DNA of 64,000 bases from Chelativorans salis (GTDB lineage: Bacteria > Pseudomonadota > Alphaproteobacteria > Rhizobiales > Rhizobiaceae), in assembly GCF_025336525.1 (NCBI RefSeq), contig NZ_JAOCZP010000008.1:62001-126000 (forward strand), given 5' to 3'. Under the pieces are notes generated by a model. The model saw only the letters and a list, made by a program, of their open reading frames with translations, did no database searches and was not told the origin of the DNA. The translations under genes and the position numbers were made by a program. Positions 42,703-51,900 of the stretch are shown in pieces; position 1 is the stretch's first letter; each line of letters begins with the position of its first letter.

Positions 42703-43299
42703 ATGACGAGTGCGCTTCATCGCCGCCGCATCAATACCGTCGTCGCCGAACTCGACAGGGCGGACGTAAAGAGTGTGCTCGATCTCGGCTGCGGCGACGG
42801 AGATCTGGTCCTGGCGCTGACGGCGCTGCCGCGGGTTCGCCGCATCGTGGGTATCGACGTTTCGGGGGAGGCGGTCGCTGTAGCGCGGCGACGTGTGGCG
42901 GAAGCCGGCACTGGGAAGGATATCGAAATCGTTCAGGCGTCGCTGACGGAGCCCGCCGAGCGGCTCAAGGGTTTCGATGCCGCCGTTCTGTTAGAGGTGA
43001 TCGAACATATCGACCCGCACCGCCTTCTCGGTGTGGAGCTGGCGGTGTTCGAAACTCTGGCTCCCTCAATCGTGATCGTGACGACGCCGAATAGCGCGTA
43101 TAATCCCTTTCTCGGCGTCCCGCCGCAAAGGTTCCGCCATCCCGACCATCGCTTCGAATGGGATCGTGAACGGTTTCGGGCCTGGGCGGACCGCGTTGGA
43201 CAGCGGAACGGCTATGCCGTCAGATATACGGATGTGCCTCCGGGGCTTCCGCGTCTCGGTGGGCCTTCTCAGATGGCGGTGTTCAAGCGAACACACTGA
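42703..43299 (+). CDS. Stand-alone Hen1-type RNA 3'-terminal ribose 2'-O-methyltransferase domain
   Basis: The 198-residue protein is a SAM methyltransferase with VLDLGCGDGD (25-34) as the SAM-binding motif. Its other motifs are those of the Hen1 catalytic domain: LHRRRINTVVAEL before the fold, the metal-binding set ExxEH (Glu98, Glu101, His102 in LLEVIEHIDPHRL), VIVTTPNSAYN, and RHPDHRFEWDRERFRAWA with the fourth metal ligand (His146 or His149). Hen1 adds a 2'-O-methyl to RNA 3' ends, in bacteria during Pnkp/Hen1 RNA repair. Bacterial Hen1 usually has about 460 residues with an N-terminal ligase-activating domain, which is missing here, and no pnkp gene is in the window. The start is an ATG without a strong box; a TTG 11 codons earlier is possible. 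RNA specificity is unknown. Confidence 0.75.
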   Translation: MTSALHRRRINTVVAELDRADVKSVLDLGCGDGDLVLALTALPRVRRIVGIDVSGEAVAVARRRVAEAGTGKDIEIVQASLTEPAERLKGFDAAVLLEVIEHIDPHRLLGVELAVFETLAPSIVIVTTPNSAYNPFLGVPPQRFRHPDHRFEWDRERFRAWADRVGQRNGYAVRYTDVPPGLPRLGGPSQMAVFKRTH

Positions 43300-43596
43300 C
43301 GATCACTCGTCCAGCTTCGGCCGAAAGGCGTATGCCGCTAGGCAAGAATCTACCGAACAATTGCTGCGGGGGATGGTTAGGTCTGCAAAAGCACGAAAGC
43401 GTGCTTAGATATAATAAGAGTGGGCGAGGGTGGAGAACGCACCTATCGCCATAAAACGGTCTGCGGTACGCTTCAATATTGGTTGAGTCGCGTAGTTCCT
43501 GCGAGGAACCTTTGAAGGCGAGAAATCGTTCCGACCAATGCAGGAGCCGACAGGTAGTGTCCCGGACCTCTAACCGCCCTGTCACGAGAGAGAACG
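43300..43596. other. Intergenic region before prkA
   Basis: The 297 nt hold no gene. A small hairpin, AAGCACG-AAAG-CGTGCTT, lies at 43389-43406 and may end the methyltransferase message, though the following AGATATAATAAG is only AT-rich. An EcfG-type promoter (next entry) lies near the right end. Confidence 0.5.
43505..43530 (+). promoter_or_regulatory. EcfG-type general stress response promoter of the prkA operon
   Basis: GGAAC (43505-43509) and CGTT (43527-43530) are separated by 17 nt, an exact match to the published alphaproteobacterial EcfG/RpoE2 consensus GGAAC-N16/17-CGTT. It is followed after 66 nt by the prkA start codon. The prkA-yeaH-ycgB set is stress-controlled (sigma S) in Escherichia coli, so EcfG control here fits its role. 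Confidence 0.75.
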
Positions 43597-45546
43597 ATGC
43601 AAAGGAGCGAATCAGAAGTCTTTGATCTCTTTTCCGAGATCTACACCAGCGCAACGCGCGAGGAGATGAGCCTACAGGAGTATCTCCTTGCCTGTCGCGA
43701 CGAACCCTCCATGTATGCCACCGCACCGGAGCGCATGGTGGAGGCCATCGGGGAGCCGACCCTCATTGACACCAGCGCGGACGAGCGGCTCGGCCGCATC
43801 TTCGCCAACCGCACCATCAAGATTTATCCTTCCTTCGCCGACTTCTATGGCATGGAAGATACGATCGAGCGGATCGTCGGCTATTTCCGCTATGCCGCCC
43901 AAGGGCTGGAGGAGCGCAAGCAGATCCTCTACCTGCTGGGTCCCGTCGGCGGGGGCAAGTCCTCACTGGCGGAGCGGCTGAAGAAGCTGATGGAGCAGCA
44001 GCCGATCTATACGCTGATGGTCAACGGTCAGGTCAGCCCCGTCTTCGAATCTCCGCTGGGGCTCTTCCATCCCGAGCGCATGGCCGACCTTCTCGAGGAT
44101 AAGTACGGCATCGCGCGGCGGCGGCTCACCGGCCTGATTTCGCCTTGGGCGACGAAGAGGCTGGACGAGGTCGGCGGGGACATCTCCAAGTTCTCCGTCG
44201 TCAAGCTGACGCCTTCCCGCCTGCGCCAGATCGGCATCGCCAAGACAGAGCCGGGCGACGAGAACAACCAGGACGTCTCGGCGCTGGTCGGCAAGGTGGA
44301 TATCCGCCAGCTCGAGAATTACAGCCAGGCCGATCCCGACGCCTATTCCTACAGCGGCGGCCTCAACCGCACGACGCAGGGGCTGCTCGAGTTCGTCGAG
44401 ATGTTCAAGGCGCCGATCAAGGTGCTGCACCCGCTTTTGACAGCGACCCAGGAGGGCAACTACAACGGCACCGAGAACTTCGGCGCCTTCCCATATCAGG
44501 GCATCGTTGTCGCACACTCCAACGAGTCGGAGTGGCTGCAGTTCAAGAACAACAAGAACAATGAGGCCTTCCTCGACCGCATTCTGGTGGTCAAGGTGCC
44601 GTACTGTCTGCGGGTGACGGAAGAGAAGCAGATTTACGAGAAGCTCCTGCGCGAGAGCGAGTTGGCGAGCAATCCCTGTGCGCCGGAGGTGCTGGAGATT
44701 CTCAGCCGCTTCACTGTCTCCACGCGGCTCGCCGAGCACGAGAACTCACCGCTTTACACCAAGATGCGGGTCTATGACGGCGAGAACCTGAAGGACATCG
44801 ACCCCAAGGCCAAATCCGTGCAGGAATACCGTGACGCCGCTGGTGTCGACGAGGGTATGACCGGGGTAAGCACGCGGTTCGCATTCAAGGTTCTGTCGGA
44901 GACCTTCAATTACGACACAAAGGAGGTCGCCGCAGACCCTGTGCACCTCATGTATATCACGGAGCAGGCGATCCGGCGCGAGCAGTTTCCGAAAGAAGCG
45001 GAGACGGCATATCTCGACTTCATTAAGTCGGAGCTCGCCACGCGCTATGCCGAGTTTATCGGCCACGAAATCCAGAAGGCGTATCTGGAATCCTACAGCG
45101 AGTACGGCCAGAACCTGTTCGACCGCTACATCGCCTATGCGGACGCGTGGCTGGAGGATCAGGACTTCAAGGACCCGGACACGGGGCAGATCCTGAACCG
45201 GGAGATCCTCGACAGCGAGCTGTCGCAGATCGAGAAGCCGGCGGGTATCGCTAATCCGAAGGACTTCCGCAACGAGGTGGTGAAGTTCACGCTTCGGACG
45301 CGCGCCAAGAACCATGGCCGTAATCCGTCCTGGACCAGCTACGAGAAGCTGCGCGAGGTGATCGAGAAGCGTATGTTCGGACAGGTCGAGGACCTTTTGC
45401 CGGTCATCAGCTTCGGCTCGAAGAAGGACAGCCAAACAGAAAAGCAGCATGCGGATTTCGTCGAGCGCATGGTCGAGCGAGGCTATACCGAACGTCAGGT
45501 GCGGCGGCTGGTCGACTGGTACATGCGCGTGAACAAGGCAGGCTGA
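43597..45546 (+). CDS. prkA: PrkA family serine protein kinase
   Basis: PrkA (YeaG in Escherichia coli) is a AAA-domain protein with a C-terminal kinase-like domain, linked to stationary-phase and nutrient stress. The 649-residue protein has an AAA region with Walker A LLGPVGGGKSSLAERL (Lys121), and YPSFADFYGMEDTIERIVGYFRYAAQGLEERKQILYLLG before it. The C-terminal part begins near GMTGVSTRFAFKVLSETFNYD. Length fits the family (about 640). GAGAG stands 5 nt before the ATG. It is first in a three-gene operon. Kinase activity has been shown for some members, and some have been described as proteases. Confidence 0.96.
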   Translation: MQRSESEVFDLFSEIYTSATREEMSLQEYLLACRDEPSMYATAPERMVEAIGEPTLIDTSADERLGRIFANRTIKIYPSFADFYGMEDTIERIVGYFRYAAQGLEERKQILYLLGPVGGGKSSLAERLKKLMEQQPIYTLMVNGQVSPVFESPLGLFHPERMADLLEDKYGIARRRLTGLISPWATKRLDEVGGDISKFSVVKLTPSRLRQIGIAKTEPGDENNQDVSALVGKVDIRQLENYSQADPDAYSYSGGLNRTTQGLLEFVEMFKAPIKVLHPLLTATQEGNYNGTENFGAFPYQGIVVAHSNESEWLQFKNNKNNEAFLDRILVVKVPYCLRVTEEKQIYEKLLRESELASNPCAPEVLEILSRFTVSTRLAEHENSPLYTKMRVYDGENLKDIDPKAKSVQEYRDAAGVDEGMTGVSTRFAFKVLSETFNYDTKEVAADPVHLMYITEQAIRREQFPKEAETAYLDFIKSELATRYAEFIGHEIQKAYLESYSEYGQNLFDRYIAYADAWLEDQDFKDPDTGQILNREILDSELSQIEKPAGIANPKDFRNEVVKFTLRTRAKNHGRNPSWTSYEKLREVIEKRMFGQVEDLLPVISFGSKKDSQTEKQHADFVERMVERGYTERQVRRLVDWYMRVNKAG

Positions 45547-45571
45547 GGAAGCGGGACCCACGGGACCACCC

Positions 45572-46873
45572 ATGCCGAATTTCATCGACCGCCGCCTCAA
45601 CCCGAAGGACAAGAGCCTCGGCAACCGGCGACGCTTCCTGAAGCGTGCGCGGGAAGAACTGAAGCGGACGATCAAGGAGCAGGTGAAGGCCGGCAAGATC
45701 GCCGACGTCGACGCGAAACACTTCGTGCCGATGCCCGAGGATGGCACCAGCGAGCCCTCGTTCCAGAGCGCCAGGGGCAGCGGGAAGAGGGAGTACGTAT
45801 TGCCCGGGAACAAGGAATTTGCCCCGGGTGATCGTATTCCGAAGCAGGGTTCGGGTGGCGGCCAAGGCGGCTCCCGCGCGGGCACGGGCGATGCCGAGGA
45901 CGACTTCCGGTTCGTTCTGTCGCGGGAGGAAGTGCTGGACCTGTTCTTTGAGGACCTGGAGCTTCCCGACATGGTGAAGCTGAGCCTCAGGGAAGCCATC
46001 GCATACAAGCCGCGCCGCGCCGGCTTTGCCACCACCGGCTCGCCCACCAACATCAACGTCGGGCGCACCATGCGCAACAGCTACGGCCGGCGCATCGCAC
46101 TCAGCCGGCCCAAGCGCGAGGAGGTGGAGGCGCTGGCCGAAGAGATCACCGCGTTAGAGGCGAAGCCGGCCACCGCCGAGAGGCGCCGGCGCCTGGAGGC
46201 GCTGCGCCAGGAATTGGAGAAACTGGAGCGCCGGCGGCGGGTGATTGCCTATGTCGACCCCGTCGACATCCGCTTCAACCGCTTCGAGCCGCAGCCGCTA
46301 CCCAACACCAGCGCCGTGATGTTCTGCCTCATGGACGTCTCCAGCTCCATGGGGGAGCGTGAGAAGGACCTGGCAAAACGCTTCTTCGTGCTCCTGCACC
46401 TTTTTCTCAAGCGGCGCTACGAGCGCATCGACATCGTCTTCATCCGCCACACGCATGAAGCGCGCGAGGTGGATGAGGAGACTTTCTTCTATTCGACGCA
46501 GAGCGGCGGCACGGTGGTTTCCACCGCGCTCGAAGAGATGCTCAGCATCATCCGCAAGCGCTATCCGTCGAAGGAGTGGAACATCTATGCCGCCCAGGCC
46601 TCCGACGGCGACAACATCGCCGGCGATTCAGAGCGCTGTGCCTCGCTTCTTCATGAGGAGGTAATGCGGCTGTGCCAGTACTATGCCTATATCGAGATCA
46701 TCGATGAGCGCGAGACGGAGATTTTCGGGGCGACTGACAATGGAACGTCGCTGTGGCGCGCCTACCGGACCGTCGGTGCGGACTGGCCGAATTTCCAGAT
46801 GACCAGGATTGCCCGGCCGGCGGATATCTATCCAGTCTTCCGCAAGCTTTTCGCCAAGCAGCCCCTTAGCTGA
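45572..46873 (+). CDS. yeaH: YeaH/YhbH family protein (DUF444)
   Basis: The 433-residue protein belongs to the DUF444 family, encoded next to prkA in most bacteria that have it. An N-terminal basic part, PNFIDRRLNPKDKSLGNRRRFLKRAREELKRTI, is typical. The C-terminal half is von Willebrand factor A-like with FCLMDVSSSMGEREKDLAKRFFVLLHLFLKRRY, where DxSxS is the MIDAS metal motif. It may be a substrate or partner of PrkA. The molecular role is unknown. It follows prkA by 25 nt. Confidence 0.94.
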   Translation: MPNFIDRRLNPKDKSLGNRRRFLKRAREELKRTIKEQVKAGKIADVDAKHFVPMPEDGTSEPSFQSARGSGKREYVLPGNKEFAPGDRIPKQGSGGGQGGSRAGTGDAEDDFRFVLSREEVLDLFFEDLELPDMVKLSLREAIAYKPRRAGFATTGSPTNINVGRTMRNSYGRRIALSRPKREEVEALAEEITALEAKPATAERRRRLEALRQELEKLERRRRVIAYVDPVDIRFNRFEPQPLPNTSAVMFCLMDVSSSMGEREKDLAKRFFVLLHLFLKRRYERIDIVFIRHTHEAREVDEETFFYSTQSGGTVVSTALEEMLSIIRKRYPSKEWNIYAAQASDGDNIAGDSERCASLLHEEVMRLCQYYAYIEIIDERETEIFGATDNGTSLWRAYRTVGADWPNFQMTRIARPADIYPVFRKLFAKQPLS

Positions 46874-46884
46874 CGGCGGCCGCG

Positions 46885-48435
46885 ATGAAAAAGAGCGAAT
46901 CCACGTCAGATCTGCTGTTTCGGAGCTCGGACTGGAACTTCGAGAAGCTTTCCGATGTCTATGCCGCGATCAGCGAGATCGCGCTCGGCGACCTGAAGCT
47001 CGACATCTACCCGAACCAGCTGGAAATCATCTCGTGGGAGCAGATGCTGGATGCCTATTCCTCCATCGGCATGCCGCTGATGTACCAGCACTGGTCCTTC
47101 GGCAAGCGCTTCGTCTTTGAGGAGCACCTTTACCGCAAAGGGCACCGGGGGCTTGCTTATGAGCTGGTCATCAATTCCAACCCCTGCATCTCGTACCTGA
47201 TGGAGGAAAACACCATGGCCATGCAGGCCCTGGTGATCGCGCATGCAGCCTTCGGCCACAATCACTTCTTCAAGAACAACTACATGTTCCGGCGCTGGAC
47301 AGAGGCGGCAAGCATCCTCAGCTACATGGACTTCGCCAAGAAATACATCGCCCGATGCGAGGAGCGGCACGGGACGGCGGCGGTGGAGAGAATCCTCGAT
47401 TCGGCCCATGCACTCATGGACCAAGGCGTCTTCCGCTATCGCCGCGCGCCGCGTCTTTCCTCGGAGAAGGAGCGAGAGCGGGCGCGCGAGCGGCTGGAAT
47501 ACGAGGAGCAGACCTACAGCGACCTGTGGCGCACGCTGCCGAAGAAGAAAGACGACGGCAGGGAGGACGAGCGGGAGCGAGAGGCGCGGGAGCGCAAGCG
47601 GGCGCTCCACCTGCCGGAGGAAAACCTGCTGTATTTCCTGGAGAAGACCAGCCTGATCCTGGAGCCCTGGCAGCGTGAGCTCCTGCGCATCGTGCGGGTG
47701 ATCGCCCAATATTTCTATCCGCAGCGGCAGACCAAGGTGATGAACGAGGGCTGCGCCACCTTCGTCCACCACACCATCATGAACCGGCTCTACGACGACG
47801 ACAAGATCAGCGAAGGCGCGATGCTGGAGATCCTGCAGAGCCACTCGAACGTGATCTTCCAGCCCTCCTTCGACGATCCGCGTTTCTCCGGCATCAATCC
47901 TTACGCGCTGGGCTTCGCCATGATGAAGGACATCGAGAGGATATGCACCGAGCCGACATCGGAGGACCGCGACTGGTTCCCCGACATCGCCGGCAGCGGC
48001 AACTGGCGCGAGACTCTGCTGGATGCCTGGGCGAACCACCGGGACGAATCCTTTATTCTGCAATATCTGAGCCCGGCTCTGATACGCCACTTCCGGCTAT
48101 TCCAACTGACCGACGATGCGGGCGAGCCCTATTGTGAGGTCGCTTCGATCCATAATGAGCGCGGCTACGAAGCAATCCGCTCGGCACTCGCCCGCAGCTA
48201 CGATATCGGCATCATCCAGCCGGACGTTCAGGTCGTCGATGTCGATCTTCTGGGCGACCGCCACCTCAAGCTTCAACATGGGGTAAAGCAGGGTGTCGTG
48301 CTCGACGAATCCGCCCGCAACGCCACGCTGCGCCATGTGCGCCGCCTGTGGGGCTATGATGTGAGCCTTGAGGGCGTGGACGCGAGGAGTGGTGAAAGGC
48401 TCTACGAGTGCTCAACGAAGCAGATCGGGGAGTAA
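46885..48435 (+). CDS. SpoVR family protein (YcgB)
   Basis: The 516-residue protein matches the SpoVR/YcgB family, named for a Bacillus spore cortex protein but widespread in non-spore-formers together with prkA and yeaH. The region GHNHFFKNNYMFRRWTEAASILSYMDFAKKYIARCEERHG, with preceding LVIAHAAF, and QRELLRIVRVIAQYFYPQRQTKVMNEGCATFVHHTIMNRLYD are typical. The function is unknown. It is the last gene of the operon, 11 nt after yeaH. A basic, acidic-rich helix (about 195-245) may be a linker. Confidence 0.95.
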   Translation: MKKSESTSDLLFRSSDWNFEKLSDVYAAISEIALGDLKLDIYPNQLEIISWEQMLDAYSSIGMPLMYQHWSFGKRFVFEEHLYRKGHRGLAYELVINSNPCISYLMEENTMAMQALVIAHAAFGHNHFFKNNYMFRRWTEAASILSYMDFAKKYIARCEERHGTAAVERILDSAHALMDQGVFRYRRAPRLSSEKERERARERLEYEEQTYSDLWRTLPKKKDDGREDEREREARERKRALHLPEENLLYFLEKTSLILEPWQRELLRIVRVIAQYFYPQRQTKVMNEGCATFVHHTIMNRLYDDDKISEGAMLEILQSHSNVIFQPSFDDPRFSGINPYALGFAMMKDIERICTEPTSEDRDWFPDIAGSGNWRETLLDAWANHRDESFILQYLSPALIRHFRLFQLTDDAGEPYCEVASIHNERGYEAIRSALARSYDIGIIQPDVQVVDVDLLGDRHLKLQHGVKQGVVLDESARNATLRHVRRLWGYDVSLEGVDARSGERLYECSTKQIGE

Positions 48436-48463
48436 GGGCGCGGCAAGGCGGTAGCGATGGTCC

Positions 48464-49504
48464 TCAGACCCTGGCGGCCTCGGCCATACCGATATAGCGG
48501 TAGCGCTGACGGTAGCGGGCGGGGGTGGCGCCGGTGATGCGTTTGAACAGACGTCGGAAGAAGGCGGGGTCGTCATAGCCCGCGAGGTGGGCGATCATAT
48601 CCGTCGGCTCAGCTGTGGTCTCGAGGAGCTGCTTCGCTTCCTCGATGCGCAGGGCCTGCACATAGTCGATTGGCGCATAGCCGGTTGCAGCCTTGAAGCG
48701 CCGCTTGAAGGTGCGCTCCGGCAAGCCTGAGAGAGCCGCCATCCGGGCCACCGGATTGGCCTCAGTATAGTGGTCTGCAAGCCATTCCTGACATCGGCCG
48801 ATCACCGCATCCTGATGGCTGGGCACCTTGCGCATGGAAGCGAAGGGCAGTTGACCCTCGCTACGGTCGCCGAGCACGAAGACCTTGGCGATGCGCACGG
48901 CCTCCGCTGTGCCGCAGAATCGAGCGATGAGGTAGAGCGCGAGGTCCGTCCAGGTGCCGGCACCGCCGCCCGTAACGATGCGGTGCTCGGGCCCCGCCGG
49001 ACACAGGATGCGGTCCGGGTGCAGTTTCACCTGCGGATAATGTGCAGCGAAAATACGCGTAACGCCCCAATGGCTGGTGGCTTCGACGCCATCGAGCAGG
49101 CCGGCCTCGGCCAGGAAGACCGAACCGGTGCAGACCGAGCATATGGTTGCTCCTTGCCGGGATTGCTCGCGCACCCAGGCCGCTTCCTCTCTCCACTTTC
49201 CACGCGGGCTTTCCTCCGGCGCGAGCGCCAGGTCGGTGACGATGACCACATCGGCGCGGCCGGTATCCTCAAGCGCCGCATGCGGCGCGATCGGCACGCC
49301 GAGCGATGAGGGAAACGCGTCGGCCTGTCTTGCCACGATGCGCGTTTCCAGGCGTCGCACGTCGACCTCTTCACCGGTTATCTCGCGCCAGGCTACGCCC
49401 ACCGCGGAAAAGATTTCGTGCAGGCCGTAGATCGACGTCGGCGTCGTCTCCGGAAGGGCGAGCAGGCAGATGCGGGCCGGGGCCGTGTCACGCGAAGTGT
49501 TCAT
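48464..49504 (-). CDS. GlxA-type AraC family transcriptional regulator
   Basis: The 346-residue protein combines an N-terminal DJ-1/PfpI-like domain (about 10-190, with GATICSVCTGSVFLAEAGLLDGVEATSHW around the nucleophile-elbow cysteine) with a C-terminal AraC domain, where MAALSGLPERTFKRRFKAATGYAPIDYVQALRIEEAKQLLETT and AGYDDPAFFRRLFKRITGATPARYRQRYR form the two helix-turn-helix units. Members control catabolic or stress genes in response to small molecules. I chose the MNTSRDTAP start, since the upstream part is unlike the family. It is divergent from the methyltransferase gene 110 nt away, which it may regulate. Confidence 0.88.
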   Translation of the reverse strand: MNTSRDTAPARICLLALPETTPTSIYGLHEIFSAVGVAWREITGEEVDVRRLETRIVARQADAFPSSLGVPIAPHAALEDTGRADVVIVTDLALAPEESPRGKWREEAAWVREQSRQGATICSVCTGSVFLAEAGLLDGVEATSHWGVTRIFAAHYPQVKLHPDRILCPAGPEHRIVTGGGAGTWTDLALYLIARFCGTAEAVRIAKVFVLGDRSEGQLPFASMRKVPSHQDAVIGRCQEWLADHYTEANPVARMAALSGLPERTFKRRFKAATGYAPIDYVQALRIEEAKQLLETTAEPTDMIAHLAGYDDPAFFRRLFKRITGATPARYRQRYRYIGMAEAARV

Positions 49505-49614
49505 GGGAGCGCATAAATGGCACAAAAGCCTCGTTCTTGTCCATTTTGTCACTTCTGCACAATGCCTTCTCCGGCTAATCCGCCGCCCTGTTTCGTTCGT
49601 GAAGGAGAAAAGCA

Positions 49615-50697
49615 ATGTCTTTAACTGCGGAAGCGCCGGCGCTGGATATGGCGGGGGCGGAAGCCTTTGCCGAAAATGTCGGTGGCGTGCTCAATTCTGG
49701 TGCGGTGGCGGTGATGCTTTCCATCGGCCATCGGCTTGGGTTGTTCGACGTGCTGGCGGCGCTGCCGCCGTCAACGAGCGCGGCGATTGCGGAGCGTGCG
49801 GAACTTTCCGAACGTTATGTGCGCGAGTGGCTGGCGGTGATGGTGATGGGCGGCATCGTGACCTACAATCCGGCGGCAAAGACCTACGACCTGCCGGCCG
49901 AACACGCCGCTTGTCTGACGCGCGAAGCGCCGCTTGGCAATCTTGCCGTCTATGCGCAAGCGATTGCCCTGATAGGGCAGATGCAGGAGCGACTGCTTGC
50001 CTGTTTCGAGACCGGCGAGGGACTGGCCTATGGTGACTATCCCTGCTTCCACCAGTTCATGGCGGAGGACAGCGGGCAGACCGTCGTCCCTCAGCTCTTC
50101 GATGTCGTCCTGCCTCTGGTCGAGGGCATCGCGGAACGGATGGAAATCGGCATCGACGTGCTCGACGCGGGCTGCGGGCGCGGTCTGGCGCTCATCGAGA
50201 TGGCGAAGCGCTTCCCGAACAGCCGCTTTACAGGCTACGACCTGTGCGCGGATGCCATCGAGTTCGCCAACGAGACAGCGCGGAAGGCAGGTCTTGCGAA
50301 CGTCCGCTTTGAGCAGCGGGATCTCACCGGATACGGCGAAAAATCCCGTTTCGACTTCATCACCACCTTCGATGCCGTGCATGACCAGAAAGACCCGCAG
50401 GCGTTGATCGGCGGCCTTCGCGGTGCACTGAAGCCCGGCGGCGTCTATCTGATGCAGGATATCGGCGGCTCGGCGAAACTCGAGAACAACCACGATTTCC
50501 CGATGGCCGGTTTCCTCTACGCGATCTCCTGCGCCCACTGCACAACGGTTTCGCTGGGTCAGGGTGGCCTGGGGCTCGGCACCATGTGGGGGTGGGAAAC
50601 GGCAAAGGGAATGCTAGAGGCCGCCGGTTTCCGTTCAGTGGAACGGCTCGTTTTGCCGCACGACCCGATGAATGTCTGGTTCGTGGCGCGCGTATGA
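49615..50697 (+). CDS. SAM-dependent methyltransferase with N-terminal winged helix
   Basis: The 360-residue protein has an N-terminal winged-helix dimerisation part, VMLSIGHRLGLFDVLAALPPSTSAAIAERAELSERYVREWLAVMVMGGIVTY. A class I methyltransferase domain follows, with VLDAGCGRGLALIEMAKRFPNSRFTGYDLCADAIEFA as the SAM site near 180-220. It resembles the Rv2258c/S20-type methyltransferase group, whose substrates are mostly unknown small molecules. AAGGAG stands close to the ATG. It is divergent from the GlxA-type regulator, which may control it. Confidence 0.85.
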   Translation: MSLTAEAPALDMAGAEAFAENVGGVLNSGAVAVMLSIGHRLGLFDVLAALPPSTSAAIAERAELSERYVREWLAVMVMGGIVTYNPAAKTYDLPAEHAACLTREAPLGNLAVYAQAIALIGQMQERLLACFETGEGLAYGDYPCFHQFMAEDSGQTVVPQLFDVVLPLVEGIAERMEIGIDVLDAGCGRGLALIEMAKRFPNSRFTGYDLCADAIEFANETARKAGLANVRFEQRDLTGYGEKSRFDFITTFDAVHDQKDPQALIGGLRGALKPGGVYLMQDIGGSAKLENNHDFPMAGFLYAISCAHCTTVSLGQGGLGLGTMWGWETAKGMLEAAGFRSVERLVLPHDPMNVWFVARV

Positions 50698-50787
50698 CTC
50701 GCGTCGCCACCGTCCCGCTGCCTGTATCTCACCCTCCAGCTGTGCCATTCTGTCGCCGCTTCGACGGATCGATGAAGGTGGAACGAT

Positions 50788-51507
50788 ATGGGCGTCGCCC
50801 CGAACACAAGCGTCGACCGGCTCCATGCCCGGCTGGTCGGCGTTTTGCGCGCTAGTGGAGACCCGGACCGGGCGGAAAAGGAAAAGGCCTATCAGAAGTC
50901 GGCATGGGGACATTGGGGCGTCTCAATGCCGAAGATGGACGCGGTCATCCGGGAGACGCTGAAGGGTGTGGCCGAGGAGGGCATGCTTCTCGACTTGAGT
51001 GAACGGCTCTGGAGTTCTCCCGTATGGGACCTGAAGATCGCCGCCGCACGGATTCTGGCGGGCAGTCTGTGTCGCCCGTCGGCGTCAATATGGCGGTTCG
51101 TGCTTCGCCGCATGAGCGACCTCGACGGCTGGGCGGTGGCGGACAATCTGGCCAATGTCGGCGCACGCTGCATCATCGACGATCCGCGGCGGCTCGATAA
51201 GGTCGAGACATGGGTCGAAAGCCGCCATCTGTGGACCCGGCGCGCCGCGCTCGTCTTCACCCTGCCGTGGACCAAGCCAGGGCGCGACCCAGAGCGGATG
51301 CTCAGCTGGGCCGCCCGCTTGGCGCCCGACCGGGAATGGTTCATCCAAAAGGCCATCGGCTGGTGGTTGCGCGAACTCTCCAAGCACGATCCGGCGCGGG
51401 TGCGCGGCTTCCTCACCGACCATGGCGCCGCGCTCAAGGGCTTTGCGCGGCGGGAGGCGACGAAATATCTGCCGGAGGAGGAGGCTCCCGCTAGTCCTCC
51501 AGGCTGA
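50788..51507 (+). CDS. DNA alkylation repair protein, AlkD-like
   Basis: The 239-residue protein resembles AlkD-type DNA glycosylases made of HEAT-like repeats. It has KEKAYQKSAWGHWGVSMPKMDAVIRETLKG at the start, the helix pairs WDLKIAAARILAGSL, LDGWAVADNLANVGARCII and HLWTRRAALVFTLPW, and FIQKAIGWWLRELSKHDPARVRGFL at the end. AlkD excises positively charged alkylated bases without base flipping. Key residues cannot be placed with certainty by eye. GGTGGA stands 7 nt before the ATG. The 3' end overlaps the convergent cupin gene by 17 nt. Confidence 0.8.
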   Translation: MGVAPNTSVDRLHARLVGVLRASGDPDRAEKEKAYQKSAWGHWGVSMPKMDAVIRETLKGVAEEGMLLDLSERLWSSPVWDLKIAAARILAGSLCRPSASIWRFVLRRMSDLDGWAVADNLANVGARCIIDDPRRLDKVETWVESRHLWTRRAALVFTLPWTKPGRDPERMLSWAARLAPDREWFIQKAIGWWLRELSKHDPARVRGFLTDHGAALKGFARREATKYLPEEEAPASPPG

Positions 51508-51859
51508 CATAGCCTTCCGGGCGGAAACGCGGGGTACAAAGGCAGTAGAACTCCAGATCATCGGAGCCGGTATTGGTGATGCATTGCGCGGCGTCGGCCG
51601 GGATCACCGCCTGGTCGCCGACGGCGAGTGGCTGGCGGACGCCGTCGATCTCGATGACACCCTCGCCCTTGCGAACGATGTAGCGCTCCGAGATGCCGGA
51701 CAGCTTGTGCAGTTGCGTCGTGACTCCTGGTTCTACGCGGGCGACGGCGAGCGAGGCGTCTGGCGAGGCTGGTGTGTTCAGAAGCTCCGTGATGAAGCAC
51801 CGCTCCTCGGTCCAAAACTCCTTCCGACCCGTGTCGGGCACAAACCATTCGGGCTGCAT
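51491..51859 (-). CDS. Cupin domain protein
   Basis: The 122-residue protein is a single cupin barrel. The first motif reads VEPGVTTQLHKLSGISERYIVRKGEGVIEIDG, with the metal-site histidine and glutamate. The second, AVIPADAAQCITNTGSDDLEFYCLCTPRF, lacks the usual histidine and has cysteines instead. The function may be ligand or metal binding, or an enzyme of unknown substrate. I chose the ATG preceded by GAGGA over a TTG 16 codons earlier. A promoter with an overlapping inverted repeat lies 42-77 nt upstream. Confidence 0.8.
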   Translation of the reverse strand: MQPEWFVPDTGRKEFWTEERCFITELLNTPASPDASLAVARVEPGVTTQLHKLSGISERYIVRKGEGVIEIDGVRQPLAVGDQAVIPADAAQCITNTGSDDLEFYCLCTPRFRPEGYVSLED

Positions 51860-51900
51860 CGCTTCCTCGCCGTAAACAATTTCAGCAAATACTAGATCGC

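Noticed and set aside
43389-43406. Hairpin AAGCACG/CGTGCTT as a Rho-independent terminator
   Set aside because: No T-run on the plus strand and 90 nt from the nearest stop codon, so it is noted only inside the intergenic entry.
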